Source of the DNA: AR5 sp035762565
Lineage (GTDB): Bacteria; Methylomirabilota; Methylomirabilia; Rokubacteriales; CSP1-6
DNA: 64,000 bases
NCBI GenBank assembly: GCA_035762565.1
Contig: DASTOJ010000128.1
Location: 11,947-75,946, forward strand
Direction: 5' to 3'
This document shows, piece after piece, positions 26,723-35,083 of this stretch (its first letter is position 1; every line of letters starts with the position of its first letter). The position numbers and the translations under genes were made by a program. The notes under the pieces are model-generated. The model made no database searches. It saw only the letters and a program-made list of their open reading frames with translations, and had not been told where the DNA came from.

Positions 26723-27421
26723 TCAGGTCCCGAAGTAGGCGGCCGAGATCTCGGCGCGGGTGAGCCGGGCCGGCTCGCCTTCGAGCGCGACGACGCCCTT
26801 GCGGAAGCAGTAGACGCGCTCGGCCACCGCCAGCACCTGGCTCACGTCCTGCTCGACCACGAGCAGCGCCACGCCCTCCGCGTTGACCGCGCGCAGCACC
26901 TCGTAGAGGTGCCGCACCACCAGCGGCGCCAGCCCCAGCGAGATCTCGTCCACCAGCAGCAGGCGAGGGTTGGCCATCAGGCCGCGGCCGATGGCGAGCA
27001 TCTGCTGCTCGCCGCCCGAGAGGTTGGTGCCTGGCTGATCACGCCGCTCGCTGAGAACGGGGAACAGGCGGTGAACGCGCTCGAGGGTCCACGGGCCCGG
27101 GCGGCCGCGATAGGCGCCGACCAGCAGGTTCTCTTGCACCGTGAGGCTCGGGAAGATCTTCCGTCCCTCCGGCACCAGCACGATGCCGAGGTCGACGAGC
27201 GCGTGGGCCGGCCGGCCGCCGACCGGCCGACCGTCGAGCTCGACGGCGCCGGCCGGGACCGGCAGCGCCCCGACCAGCGCCCGCAGGCAGGTCGACTTGC
27301 CGGCGCCGTTGGCGCCGATCACCGCGACGGTCCGGCCCTCGGCGACCTCCAGCGAGACGTCGAAGAGCGCCTGGAAGTCGCCGTAGAAGGCCGACAGCCC
27401 CCGCACGCGCAGCAGCGTCAC
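26723..27421 (-). CDS. Branched-chain-type ABC transporter ATP-binding protein (LivF-like)
   Basis: The 232-residue ATPase starts at GTG 27421 in a GTGA overlap with the LivG-like stop. Walker A is GANGAGKST, the signature is LSGGEQQMLAIGR, Walker B LLLVDEISLGLAP, and the LivF-specific VPEGRKIFPSLTVQENL is present. The switch His of ABC ATPases is replaced by the VVEQD pattern, normal for LivF. It energises the importer with the LivG-like subunit. Confidence 0.92.
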   Translation of the reverse strand: MTLLRVRGLSAFYGDFQALFDVSLEVAEGRTVAVIGANGAGKSTCLRALVGALPVPAGAVELDGRPVGGRPAHALVDLGIVLVPEGRKIFPSLTVQENLLVGAYRGRPGPWTLERVHRLFPVLSERRDQPGTNLSGGEQQMLAIGRGLMANPRLLLVDEISLGLAPLVVRHLYEVLRAVNAEGVALLVVEQDVSQVLAVAERVYCFRKGVVALEGEPARLTRAEISAAYFGT

Positions 27422-28113
27422 GCGTCGACCCCGAGATAGACCCGCCGGACCTCGGGGCTCGCCATGACGACGTCCGGCGGCCCATCGATCACGCTGCGGC
27501 CGAAGTCGATCGCCACCAGGCGGTCCACCGCGGAGCGGAGCGCGTGGACGATGTGCTCGATCCACAGGACGGCCACGCCCTGGGCGCGCACGTCACGGAT
27601 GACGGCGACGAGCGCCAGCACCTCCGGCTCGCTGAGCCCGCCGGCGATCTCGTCGAGCAGGAGCACGCGCGGCCGGGTGGCGAGCGCGCGCGCCAGCTCC
27701 AGCCGCTTGCGCTCGGGCAGCGTGAGGGCGCCCGCGCGCGTGTTGGGCTTGCCGGCGAGGCCGGTCAGCTCGAGCGCCGCCAGGCAGCCGGCGTAGGCGT
27801 CGCGCTCGGGTCGGCCGGCACCATAGGTGGCGCCGACGAGGACGTTCTCGAAGACGGTCATCGCCTCGAACGGGTGGGGGATCTGGTGGGTGAGGGCGAT
27901 GCCGGCCCGGCACCGCGCGTGGGCGGGCAGCGCGGTGACGTCGCGGTCCTGGAACACGACGGCGCCCCGATCCGGCCGCAGGCGGCCGGCCATCACGTTG
28001 AGCGCCGTGGTCTTGCCCGCGCCGTTGGGTCCGATGACGCCGACGGCCTCCCCCTCGCCCACCGTGAGCGTGAGGCGGTCGAGGACCTGGAGCGAGCCGA
28101 ACGCCCGCGACAC
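27418..28113 (-). CDS. Branched-chain-type ABC transporter ATP-binding protein (LivG-like)
   Basis: Walker A GPNGAGKTT, a degenerate signature region (TLPERKRLELARALA in place of LSGG), Walker B VLLLDEIAGGLSE and the TRTFQ-equivalent ALTHQIPHPFEAMTVFENV identify LivG. The first canonical start is GTG 28113 (231 residues). However, the frame upstream reads FLALREVSRAF, which matches the first strand of LivG proteins, and contains no ATG, GTG or TTG before the preceding stop. The true start may be a non-standard codon near 28134. Confidence 0.88.
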   Translation of the reverse strand: MSRAFGSLQVLDRLTLTVGEGEAVGVIGPNGAGKTTALNVMAGRLRPDRGAVVFQDRDVTALPAHARCRAGIALTHQIPHPFEAMTVFENVLVGATYGAGRPERDAYAGCLAALELTGLAGKPNTRAGALTLPERKRLELARALATRPRVLLLDEIAGGLSEPEVLALVAVIRDVRAQGVAVLWIEHIVHALRSAVDRLVAIDFGRSVIDGPPDVVMASPEVRRVYLGVDA

Positions 28114-28141
28114 CTCGCGGAGCGCGAGGAACGCCGTCGGA

Positions 28142-29449
28142 CTACGCCTGCTTGAGCGGACGCAGCTTGCCGCTGGTCGGGATGTTCGGCGCGCTGCGGT
28201 TGCTCACGATCGTCATGTCGAAGCGAGGATCCTTCGTCTTGAGGCGGCCCCACTGGCCGCCCACCAGCGGCGTCTTGGTGACATTGGGCACCGGCCCCTT
28301 GGCCCAGCTGACAGGGCCGACCAGCGTGTCCAGGCTCGTCGCCTTGATGGCGGCCACGACAGCGCCCTTGTCGTCCAGGCCCTGCGCCCGCTTGAGGGCG
28401 TCGAGGCCGACCTCGAACAGCGCATGGATGAAGCCGAGGGGCTGCGTCCACTGCCTCTTCGCCTCGCGCGTGTACTCGGCGGCGAACGCGGCGGCGCTGG
28501 CGCCCGTCAGCGACGACTTGAACGGGTGCTGCGGCGTCCACCACACCTCGGTCGACATGCCGTCGCCGAGATCGCCGAGCGCCTCCACCGAGCGCGGGAA
28601 GAGCAGGGCCTTGCCGATCGAGGCCACCTTGGGGCGGAAGCCCTGCTGGGCCGCCTGCTTCCAGAATGTCGTCCAGTCCGGCGGGATCGGCACGCCAGTG
28701 ACGATCTCGACCTTCTCGCGCTTGAACGTCGCGATCTGCGCGGAGAAGTCGTCGGAGAGGTTCGGGTAGCGGCCGGGATCCACGACCTTGTAGCCGGCCT
28801 TGGCCAGGGCGGGCGGAAAGCCGCGCTCCCTGTCGCCCCACGCGTTGCCGTCGCCGTCGTTGGGCCACAGCGCGCCCACGACCTTGTTGGTCTCGACCGA
28901 GTTCCACATGTCGATGAAGACGCCGATGATGTCCTCGAGCCCCCAGAAGAAGTGATAGGTCGACTTGAAGCCGACGTCGGGCTTGCCGCCGCGCGCGAAG
29001 AACCACGGCTGCCACGGACACACCGACGACACGGCCGGCGTGCCGTTGACCTCGCACTGGTCGGACACGGGGTTGGTCGTCTCCGGCGTGCTGGCGACGA
29101 GCATGAGGTCGACCCTGTCGGACAGGATCAAGCGCGAGGCGACCTCGGCCGCCCGGTTCGGGTCCGACTGGCTGTCGCGGACGAGGATCTCGACCGGGTG
29201 CGACCGCCCCCGGATCGTCAACCCCTTGCCGAGCGCCTTGCGCACGCCCCCGACCACGAACGCATCCGCCTCCCCGAACCCCGCCAGCGGCCCCGTCTGG
29301 GGACTCACGTACCCGATCTTGATCGAGCGCCCCTGCGCGGAAGCCGGAAGAGGCCCCACCGCCGCCGCCGCCGCCCCCACCGCGCCGAGACGAAGAAACT
29401 CCCGCCGCCCAACCCTCAATCGTGGGGCGAAGCCCACCTCCGAGCTCAA
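28142..29449 (-). CDS. Branched-chain-type ABC transporter substrate-binding protein
   Basis: The protein (435 residues from TTG 29449; GTG 29437 is an alternative) has a twin-arginine signal RREFLRLGAVGAAAAAVG ending in ASAQG. The mature part (IKIGYVSPQTGPLAGFGEAD, SQSDPNRAAEVASRLI, LILSDRVDLMLVASTPETT) is a Leu/Ile/Val-binding-type receptor. The TTG start overlaps the stop of the dioxygenase large subunit, tying the importer to that enzyme. Tat export suggests folding before export or a bound cofactor or ligand. The ligand is unknown. Confidence 0.88.
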   Translation of the reverse strand: MSSEVGFAPRLRVGRREFLRLGAVGAAAAAVGPLPASAQGRSIKIGYVSPQTGPLAGFGEADAFVVGGVRKALGKGLTIRGRSHPVEILVRDSQSDPNRAAEVASRLILSDRVDLMLVASTPETTNPVSDQCEVNGTPAVSSVCPWQPWFFARGGKPDVGFKSTYHFFWGLEDIIGVFIDMWNSVETNKVVGALWPNDGDGNAWGDRERGFPPALAKAGYKVVDPGRYPNLSDDFSAQIATFKREKVEIVTGVPIPPDWTTFWKQAAQQGFRPKVASIGKALLFPRSVEALGDLGDGMSTEVWWTPQHPFKSSLTGASAAAFAAEYTREAKRQWTQPLGFIHALFEVGLDALKRAQGLDDKGAVVAAIKATSLDTLVGPVSWAKGPVPNVTKTPLVGGQWGRLKTKDPRFDMTIVSNRSAPNIPTSGKLRPLKQA

Positions 29450-30438
29450 AACTGCACCGGGGAGGGCGGCATCTTGCCGCTGGCGTAGAGCTGCGGCAGC
29501 TCGGGCGACGCGTTCTCCCACACGAGCAGCATCGAGCGCTTGGGCGAGAAGCCGCGATGGCGGATGTCGGCCGGCATGGCGGCGACGTCGCCGGCCTTCA
29601 TCGTCACCCGGGCGCGCACGGCGCCGGTGTCGCGGTCCTCGACCTCCCACTGGATCTCGTCGCTCAGCTGCACGAACCACTCCACGCGGTCGTTGCCGTG
29701 AATGACAGGCAGGATGTACTCCTCCGTGGTCGGGCAGTAGAGGCTGGCCTTGCAGACCGACACGATCGACGGGTTCCAGGTCACGTCGGAGCGGGAGAGA
29801 TAGGCGAAGAGGTTGAAGGCCACCACCTCGTCCTCGAAGCCGGGCTCGGCGATGACCTCGGGCGTGTCCTGGGGGACGTCGCGGAAGTGGCGGTTCACCG
29901 GGAAGCCGCTCTCGTCGCTGCGCAGCGGCTCGTCGCCGGGGGCGCCGATCATCCGCTTGGCGGTCACCCGGTGGCGGGTGATCGCCTCCTTGTTGCCGCC
30001 GTTCTTGGGCCCGAACGCGCTGCCGGTCTCCTGGGGGCTGGCGAACGGGTCGAAGCCCGCGTTCGTCCAGTCGTCCAGCATGGCCTCGAAGACGCGCTGG
30101 ATCAGCGGCGTCGTGAACCGCTCGCTGTGGTCGAGCCCGGCCTTGCGATAGTGCTCGTTGAAGCGGCCGGCGAAGAGGTCCACCGAGCCGTAGTGGTTCA
30201 CCGTCCCCACGACCGCGTCGAAGTTCACGATGCCGTAGAAGAAGCCCCAGGCGATGTCGCGCTGGAGCGCGCGCAGGAAGGCGTCCGCCGGCAGCATGTG
30301 GTGGCTCTTCGGCCAGGCGACGTGGGCGAAGTACTCGTCCCGGCTGAAGGTGAAGCCGCCGAGCGTGAAGGTGCGATAGCCGTGCCGGTTGGGCTCGATC
30401 GAGCCGATCTCGGGAACGGTCTCGGTGCGCTGGCTCAT
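29446..30438 (-). CDS. pnpD: Hydroquinone 1,2-dioxygenase, large subunit (PnpD/HapD-like)
   Basis: The 330-residue protein is a cupin-type ring-cleavage enzyme. Published PnpCD structures place iron on His256, Asn258, Glu262 and His303 of the large subunit (from memory). Here His247-Gly-Asn249 and Glu253 in VIHGNDRVEWF and His294 in PADIRHRG reproduce that spacing exactly. The small subunit is encoded directly upstream and the sizes of both match HapC/HapD. The enzyme opens hydroquinone to 4-hydroxymuconic semialdehyde using Fe(II) and O2. The stop overlaps the start of the ABC receptor gene, implying coordinated uptake and cleavage. Confidence 0.82.
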   Translation of the reverse strand: MSQRTETVPEIGSIEPNRHGYRTFTLGGFTFSRDEYFAHVAWPKSHHMLPADAFLRALQRDIAWGFFYGIVNFDAVVGTVNHYGSVDLFAGRFNEHYRKAGLDHSERFTTPLIQRVFEAMLDDWTNAGFDPFASPQETGSAFGPKNGGNKEAITRHRVTAKRMIGAPGDEPLRSDESGFPVNRHFRDVPQDTPEVIAEPGFEDEVVAFNLFAYLSRSDVTWNPSIVSVCKASLYCPTTEEYILPVIHGNDRVEWFVQLSDEIQWEVEDRDTGAVRARVTMKAGDVAAMPADIRHRGFSPKRSMLLVWENASPELPQLYASGKMPPSPVQF

Positions 30439-30461
30439 GGTCGTGCCTCCCTCGCTCGCGC

Positions 30462-30980
30462 TCAGGCCTTCGGCCGGGCCGACGTCTGGCAGATGTCCGC
30501 CCAGCGCTCGATCGTGTCGGCGCCGGCCAGGGTCTGGAGTAACACCACGCCGGGGCGGGCCGCGTGGAACTGGTACGCGGCGCCCACCGGCAGGAGCGTC
30601 ATGTGACCGCGTCGGGCGCGCACGACGCCCATCTTGCGCCCGGGCGGCGCGCCCGGCAGCCCCACCGAGCCCCTGGTGCCGGCCGGGACCACGCCCGGGT
30701 TGTCGAGCTTGAGCAGGCGGATTTCGACCTCGCCGTCCATGACGAGCGCGAACTCGTCCTGGGCCGGCGCCCGCCAGCCCGAGGTCCCCTCGGTGCGGAT
30801 GGCCTCGATGACGTACTCGATGTTCTTGCCCACGGCCACCTTCTCGTACGGCTTGGCCCGGGAGGCCACCTCGAAGACGTTGGAGAAGACGTAGTTGCGG
30901 GCGTCGTCGTTGATGACCTCGACGCCGCCCTTGTCGTAGCGCTCGAGGGATCCGAAGCGCGTGGTGTGCTGGGGGGCCAT
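30462..30980 (-). CDS. pnpC: Hydroquinone 1,2-dioxygenase, small subunit (PnpC/HapC-like)
   Basis: The 172-residue protein starts at ATG 30980 behind GGAGGCGTGAC. The sequence (TRFGSLERYDKGGVEVINDD, YVFSNVFEVASRAKPYEKVAVGKNIEYVIEAIR, DEFALVMDGEVEIRLLKLD) looks like the non-catalytic cupin subunit of two-component hydroquinone dioxygenases. The key argument is its pairing with the large subunit 23 bp downstream. It lacks the H-N-E-H iron set. It is the first gene of the seven-gene dioxygenase/importer operon. No maleylacetate reductase or aldehyde dehydrogenase is nearby, so the rest of the pathway lies elsewhere. Confidence 0.78.
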   Translation of the reverse strand: MAPQHTTRFGSLERYDKGGVEVINDDARNYVFSNVFEVASRAKPYEKVAVGKNIEYVIEAIRTEGTSGWRAPAQDEFALVMDGEVEIRLLKLDNPGVVPAGTRGSVGLPGAPPGRKMGVVRARRGHMTLLPVGAAYQFHAARPGVVLLQTLAGADTIERWADICQTSARPKA

Positions 30981-31095
30981 GTCACGCCTCCGCATGCGGC
31001 CCGCCGCGCGCGGCGGGACACATCGAGCTCAGATTGATTGAAGGCGTTGTAGGCTCGCCGGCCGGAGTTGTCAAGGCCGGCCGGGGGAGCGACCG

Positions 31096-31725
31096 TTACC
31101 GCTGAGTGAGGGGGCGGTCCGAGCGGCCGCTCGCGGCCGGCGAGGCCTCCCGGGCGCGGAGCTTCCGCACGAGGCTCTCGTAGGACTCGGTCTCGACGAT
31201 CTTGTTGAATTGGGTCCGGTAGTTCGCCACCAGGCTCACACCCTCGACGTTCACGTCGTACACGCGCCAGCGGCCGTCGGCCAGCCGCATCCGGTAGTCG
31301 ACCGGCACTTCGCTGCCACGGCCCGTGACGATGACCGTCTTGACGACGGCCTCGGCGCCGTCGATGGTCTCGTCCGCGTACCGCACCCGCTCGCCCTTGT
31401 ATTGATCGATCCGCGAGAAGTAGGCGCGATCGAGCAGGTCCGCGAACAGGCGCACGAACTCCTCCCGCTCCTGCGGCGTGCGGGCGTTCCAGTGCCGGCC
31501 GAGCGCGCGGCGGGCGGTTTCCTTGTAGTCGAAGATCTGCTCGGAGATCCTCCGGACGGCGACACGACGCTGCGCGGGACTGGCCTGCAGGGCCGGGTCC
31601 TCCATCTGTCGGACGACCTCGTCCACGTGCTGCTTCAGCTGATCGGTCGGCACCCCGGCCTCGGCGCGACCGGTCGGCACCACGAGCGCGAACAGAAACG
31701 CGAGGGCGACGTGCAGGTAGGGCAT
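31096..31725 (-). CDS. MlaC/Ttg2D-family periplasmic phospholipid-binding protein
   Basis: The 209-residue protein has a signal peptide (MPYLHVALAFLFALVVPTGRAEA) and the Tol-Tol-Ttg2 (MlaC) pattern: RRVAVRRISEQIFDYKETARRALGRHW, TPQEREEFVRLFADLLDRAYFSRID, VPVDYRMRLADGRWRVYDVNVEGVSLVANYR and FNKIVE. MlaC shuttles phospholipids between membranes or, in hopanoid/terpenoid clusters, carries other lipids. No mlaD, mlaE or mlaF gene is next to it. Start ATG 31725. Confidence 0.88.
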   Translation of the reverse strand: MPYLHVALAFLFALVVPTGRAEAGVPTDQLKQHVDEVVRQMEDPALQASPAQRRVAVRRISEQIFDYKETARRALGRHWNARTPQEREEFVRLFADLLDRAYFSRIDQYKGERVRYADETIDGAEAVVKTVIVTGRGSEVPVDYRMRLADGRWRVYDVNVEGVSLVANYRTQFNKIVETESYESLVRKLRAREASPAASGRSDRPLTQR

Positions 31726-32042
31726 GCGGCCGAGCGGTCTGCAACCGTGGTGCCACCGGCTGGCTAACGTCTCCCGGCGGGCGACAAGGCCGCCCAGCCG
31801 CCGGCACCCGGCGCGTGCATGGCGCGCGCGAGCAGGCAGGCGCTGGCGGGGATCGGCCCCGGACGGAGCTGACCGCGATCGTCTCGCCGTCGTTGAGCCG
31901 CCGCTCGAAGGCGGCGTCCATCACCGTGGCGGCGGTGGCGGCCGGGCTGGCGCTCACGTCAATCGCGTGCCGGCCGGGCACCGGCGCGTGCCAGGTAGTC
32001 GGCGCGCTCGCGGGTGCCGAGGACGTCGCGGTCTACCACCGC
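31726..32042. other. Intergenic sequence with no convincing gene
   Basis: About 300 bp upstream of the mlaC-like start. Fragments with a protein-like look (for example SPAATAATVMDAAFERRLND on the minus strand) are not recognisable and run into shadow-type sequence, so they may be decayed coding material. Confidence 0.4.
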
Positions 32043-32430
32043 ATGCGCCTCCCACGAATCGGTCTCTCCGTCATGCCGCTGGAGACGCGGCGCGAGGTGA
32101 TCGTCGGTATCGCCACCGAGGGCGATCGCCTCGGCTACGACGGCTTCTGCGACCATCGCGATGGCCGCGGCGACGCTGCACTCGATGTCGGGCGGACGCT
32201 TCGTGCTCGGCCTCGGCGCCAGCACCCCGCAGCTCGCGGAGGGCCTGCACGACACGCCGTTCGAGCCGCCGGTGCCGCGCATGCGCCGGATGGTCACGCA
32301 GATCCGTGCGCTGCTCCGCGGCGAGCGCACGAGGCCGGTGCCGCCTTCCCGGTGCTGCTCCTCCGCCCGAACCTCACACCGGAGGAGCGCGCGCTGGCGC
32401 TCGAGGCCTTCCGCCCGTGCTACAGTCCGC
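32043..32430 (+). pseudogene. LLM-class flavin-dependent oxidoreductase, internally deleted
   Basis: The frame from ATG 32043 reads MRLPRIGLSVMPLETRREVI...EGDRLGYDGF, a normal LLM N-terminus. About 40 residues that should follow are missing. A different frame from 32161 continues with MAAATLHSMSGGRFVLGLGA and RMRRMVTQIRALLRGE, the next conserved LLM blocks. After that the coding pattern shifts again and fades; the remaining 150 or so residues are absent. This is a dead gene with at least one internal deletion plus frame loss. Confidence 0.7.
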
Positions 32431-32492
32431 CTCCCCATGCCAGACGTGACGCCGCGCGACCAGGCCTGGACGCCGGTGGTAGGCTCCGGGGA

Positions 32493-33761
32493 ATGCCACG
32501 CCGGGCGGTTCCGCTGGGCGCCGTCACCGCGCTGTTCCTCGAGCGGCAGCACCTGGCCCGGCCGCGCGCGGTCACGCTGACGCCCCGCCGGCTCACGGGC
32601 TTCGTCGAGGACGTCGGCGGGCTCCAGCTGGACTCGATCAACGTCCTCGAGCGTGCGCACTACCTGACGGTGTGGAGCCGCTTCGGGCCGTACGACCGCG
32701 CGCGGCTCGACCGGATCATCTACCGCCGGCGGCTCCTGTTCGAGTACTGGGCGCACGCCGCCTGCCTGGTGCCGGCCACGACGCTGCCGTGGTGGCGGCG
32801 CGCCATGCTCGACTACCGGGGCCGCCACACCGGCTGGTCGGACTGGCTCCGCCGTAACGCCAGGGTGCTGGCCCGCGTGCGGGAGGCCGTCGCCGCCAAC
32901 GGTCCCATGAGCAACGCCGACTTCGAGGGACGGCGGCCGGCCGGTGCCGGTGGCTGGTGGTCGTGGCGGCCCGTGCAGCACGCGCTGCACCATCTCTGGA
33001 TGTCGGGGACGCTCACCGTCCACTCGCGCCAGCACTTCCACAAGCGCTACGACCTGCTCGAGCGCGCGCTCCCGAGCGCAGCCTCGTGCGAGGCCGTGCC
33101 GGCGGAGGAGTTCCGGCGCTGGCACGTCGAGCGCTCGCTCCACGCGATGGGCGCGGCGACGGAGCAGGACCTGGCCGGTTACCTGACGTTTCCGCGCTCG
33201 GGGCCGGGCGTCCGCCGGATCGCGCTGCGAAGCATGCTCGAGCGGGGCGAGGTGAGCGAGCTGGAGGTGGAGGGACGGCCCGGCCGCTGGCTGGCGCTGA
33301 CCCGCGATCTGCCCGCGCTGTCCCGGGCGCGGCGGGCGCCGGCGCCGCGGGGAACGACGCTGCTGTCGCCGTTCGACTCGCTGCTCTGGTACCGCGGGCG
33401 GGTATCGCGCCTGTTCGGCTTCGACTACCGGATCGAGGTCTACACGCCCGGCCCGCAGCGCGTCCACGGCTACTACACGCTGCCGATTCTCCACCACGGC
33501 CGCCTCATCGGCCGCGTCGACGCCAAGACCCACCGTGCCGAGCGCCGGCTCGAGGTGCGCCACGTGCACTTCGAGCCGTGGTTCGCCGCCGGGACGGGGC
33601 CGCCGGCCGGAGGGGATCGCCTCGATCAGGACGAGGCGCTCGCGGGCGTGGCCGACGCGCTCCGCTCGCTCGCCTCGTTCGTGGGAGGCGACGCGGTCAC
33701 GCAGCGTCGCGTGACGCCGCACCGGCTGCGGGCGCCGCTGGCGCGGCTGCTGCGGGCCTGA
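32493..33761 (+). CDS. Winged-helix DNA-binding protein, YcaQ-like (crosslink-repair glycosylase family)
   Basis: The 422-residue protein matches the HTH_42/YcaQ family: LTGFVEDVGGLQLDSINVLERAHYLTVWSRFGPYD, LFEYWAHAACLVPATTLPWWRRAM, GAATEQDLAGYLTF and LLSPFDSLLWYRGRVSRLFGFDYRIEVYTP, then HGYYTLPILHHGRLIGRVDAKTHR. E. coli YcaQ is a DNA glycosylase that unhooks interstrand crosslinks, and AlkX/AlkZ relatives protect natural-product producers. The QxQ/QxD catalytic region appears as LQLDS (Q-L-D), as in the AlkZ/YcaQ families. A weak TAGGCT box lies 7 nt upstream of the ATG. Confidence 0.82.
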   Translation: MPRRAVPLGAVTALFLERQHLARPRAVTLTPRRLTGFVEDVGGLQLDSINVLERAHYLTVWSRFGPYDRARLDRIIYRRRLLFEYWAHAACLVPATTLPWWRRAMLDYRGRHTGWSDWLRRNARVLARVREAVAANGPMSNADFEGRRPAGAGGWWSWRPVQHALHHLWMSGTLTVHSRQHFHKRYDLLERALPSAASCEAVPAEEFRRWHVERSLHAMGAATEQDLAGYLTFPRSGPGVRRIALRSMLERGEVSELEVEGRPGRWLALTRDLPALSRARRAPAPRGTTLLSPFDSLLWYRGRVSRLFGFDYRIEVYTPGPQRVHGYYTLPILHHGRLIGRVDAKTHRAERRLEVRHVHFEPWFAAGTGPPAGGDRLDQDEALAGVADALRSLASFVGGDAVTQRRVTPHRLRAPLARLLRA

Positions 33762-33764
33762 CCG

Positions 33765-34655
33765 CTACGCGGCGGCGAGCTTCACCTCGCGGGCCAGCCG
33801 CTCCATGGCCCGCATCATCGCCGGCACGCCGGCCCGCGGGAGGTCGAAGGTCATCCACCCCGCGCCCAGCGATCTCACCCGCCGGACGTCGGACGCCACC
33901 TCGCCGACCGAGCCCTGGAACGCCGCCCGCCCGCTGCCCTTCGGCGCATCGGTGAGGTCGAGCGCGTTGCGAGGCGCCAGACCGACCGCGTCGCGCCGCC
34001 CCGCCCGGGAGGCGAGGTCCCGCAGGGTCGCGTAGCCTTTCTCGAGGTCGTCGAGGCTGAGCGCGAGCGGATGCCAGGCGTCGCCCAGCTCGGCGCACCG
34101 GCGCACGGCGGGGGTGGACACGCCCGCGGGCGAGCCGCCGACCCAGATCGGCGGGTGGGGCCGCTGCGCCGGGCGGGGGGAGAACGTGGCGCCGGAGAAG
34201 CTCACGTACGGCCCCTTGTACTCGGGGACGTCGGCGGCCCAGGCCGCCTTGATGGCGCGGATGTAGTCGTCGCTCAACCGGCCGCGCTCCTTGAACGGCA
34301 GCTTCAGGTCCACGAACTCGGCCTCGTCCCAGCCGACGCCGACCCCGAAGATGAACCGCCCGCCCGACACCTGATCGACCGTGGCCGCCGCCTTCGCCGC
34401 CACCAGGGCATTGCGGTAGGGCAGCACGATGACGCTGGCGCCGAGGTGGATGCGCCGCGTACGCCCGGCCAGAAACGCGAGGAGCGAGAAGGGATCCGGC
34501 CAGTGGCCGCCGTAGTGCTGCGTGGTGGCCGGCTTGGCCAGGATGTGGTCGGGGACGAAGACGCCGTCCAGGCCCAGCTCCTCGGCGCGGACGGCGAGCG
34601 ATTCGGCCTCGGCGACGGTGAGCTGCCAGATCGGAAGCACGACTCCGTAGTTCAT
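33765..34655 (-). CDS. LLM-class (F420/FMN-dependent) oxidoreductase
   Basis: The 296-residue protein starts at ATG 34655 after GGAGGG. It has the bacterial-luciferase-like TIM barrel: MNYGVVLPIWQLTVAEAESLAVRAEELGLDGVFVPDHIL, then ASVIVLPYRNALVAAKAAATVDQVSGGRFIFGVGVGWDEAEF and ERGRLSDDYIRAIKAAW, with PPIWVGGSP before the C-terminal part. These match TIGR03619-type F420-dependent enzymes. The substrate is unknown. It converges on the YcaQ-like gene with 3 bp between stops. Confidence 0.87.
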   Translation of the reverse strand: MNYGVVLPIWQLTVAEAESLAVRAEELGLDGVFVPDHILAKPATTQHYGGHWPDPFSLLAFLAGRTRRIHLGASVIVLPYRNALVAAKAAATVDQVSGGRFIFGVGVGWDEAEFVDLKLPFKERGRLSDDYIRAIKAAWAADVPEYKGPYVSFSGATFSPRPAQRPHPPIWVGGSPAGVSTPAVRRCAELGDAWHPLALSLDDLEKGYATLRDLASRAGRRDAVGLAPRNALDLTDAPKGSGRAAFQGSVGEVASDVRRVRSLGAGWMTFDLPRAGVPAMMRAMERLAREVKLAAA

Positions 34656-35083
34656 GAATCCCTCCGTCGGCGCGTCGGCGCCCGGCGCCGAACCGGGCTT
34701 CGACCTCCGGCTGTGTATCAATCCTGAATGGCGCGTCCCGCTATTCAGCGTAAGCAGGCCAAGTCTAAATTCTGTGCTCGCGCATCACAAGATGTCTGCC
34801 CTCTCAGCTGCTCGCGCATCATGCTCGGCGCGCACAGCATCTCTGTCGCGTCCGCCTTCCAGCCCATCGAAATTCCGCTTGACAGTCTCGAACGCGGGAG
34901 GTGAGCGCGATCCGGCAGTTCACCGTGGAGGCCGGCCCAGCGGCCCGGGGAAGCCCGGGAACGCCACGATGGGGCGGCTCATCGCGAAAAAGTCGATCCC
35001 GCTCACGATCGCCGCGCGGCGCGCCTGCCAGATGGCCCCGAAACCGGGGTGTAGAGTCGTCCCACTCACAGGGGGACTCATCC
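34656..35083. other. Intergenic region upstream of DUF222-HNH gene
   Basis: About 430 bp, less GC-rich in its first half. It holds a TTGACA hexamer near 34882 and a TGTAGAGT extended -10-like box ending at 35057, about 26 nt before the DUF222 start, which is preceded by AGGGGGAC. No gene is supportable. Confidence 0.45.

Noticed and set aside
24711..27439. Long plus-strand frames across the ABC transporter genes
   Set aside because: Composed mainly of Gln/Arg/Asp/His repeats, typical antisense shadows of membrane-protein genes.
32349..32425. FPVLLLRPNLTPEERALALEAFRP as a third piece of the LLM pseudogene
   Set aside because: It lies in the expected place but does not match an LLM block I can recognise, so it is not claimed as part of that gene.
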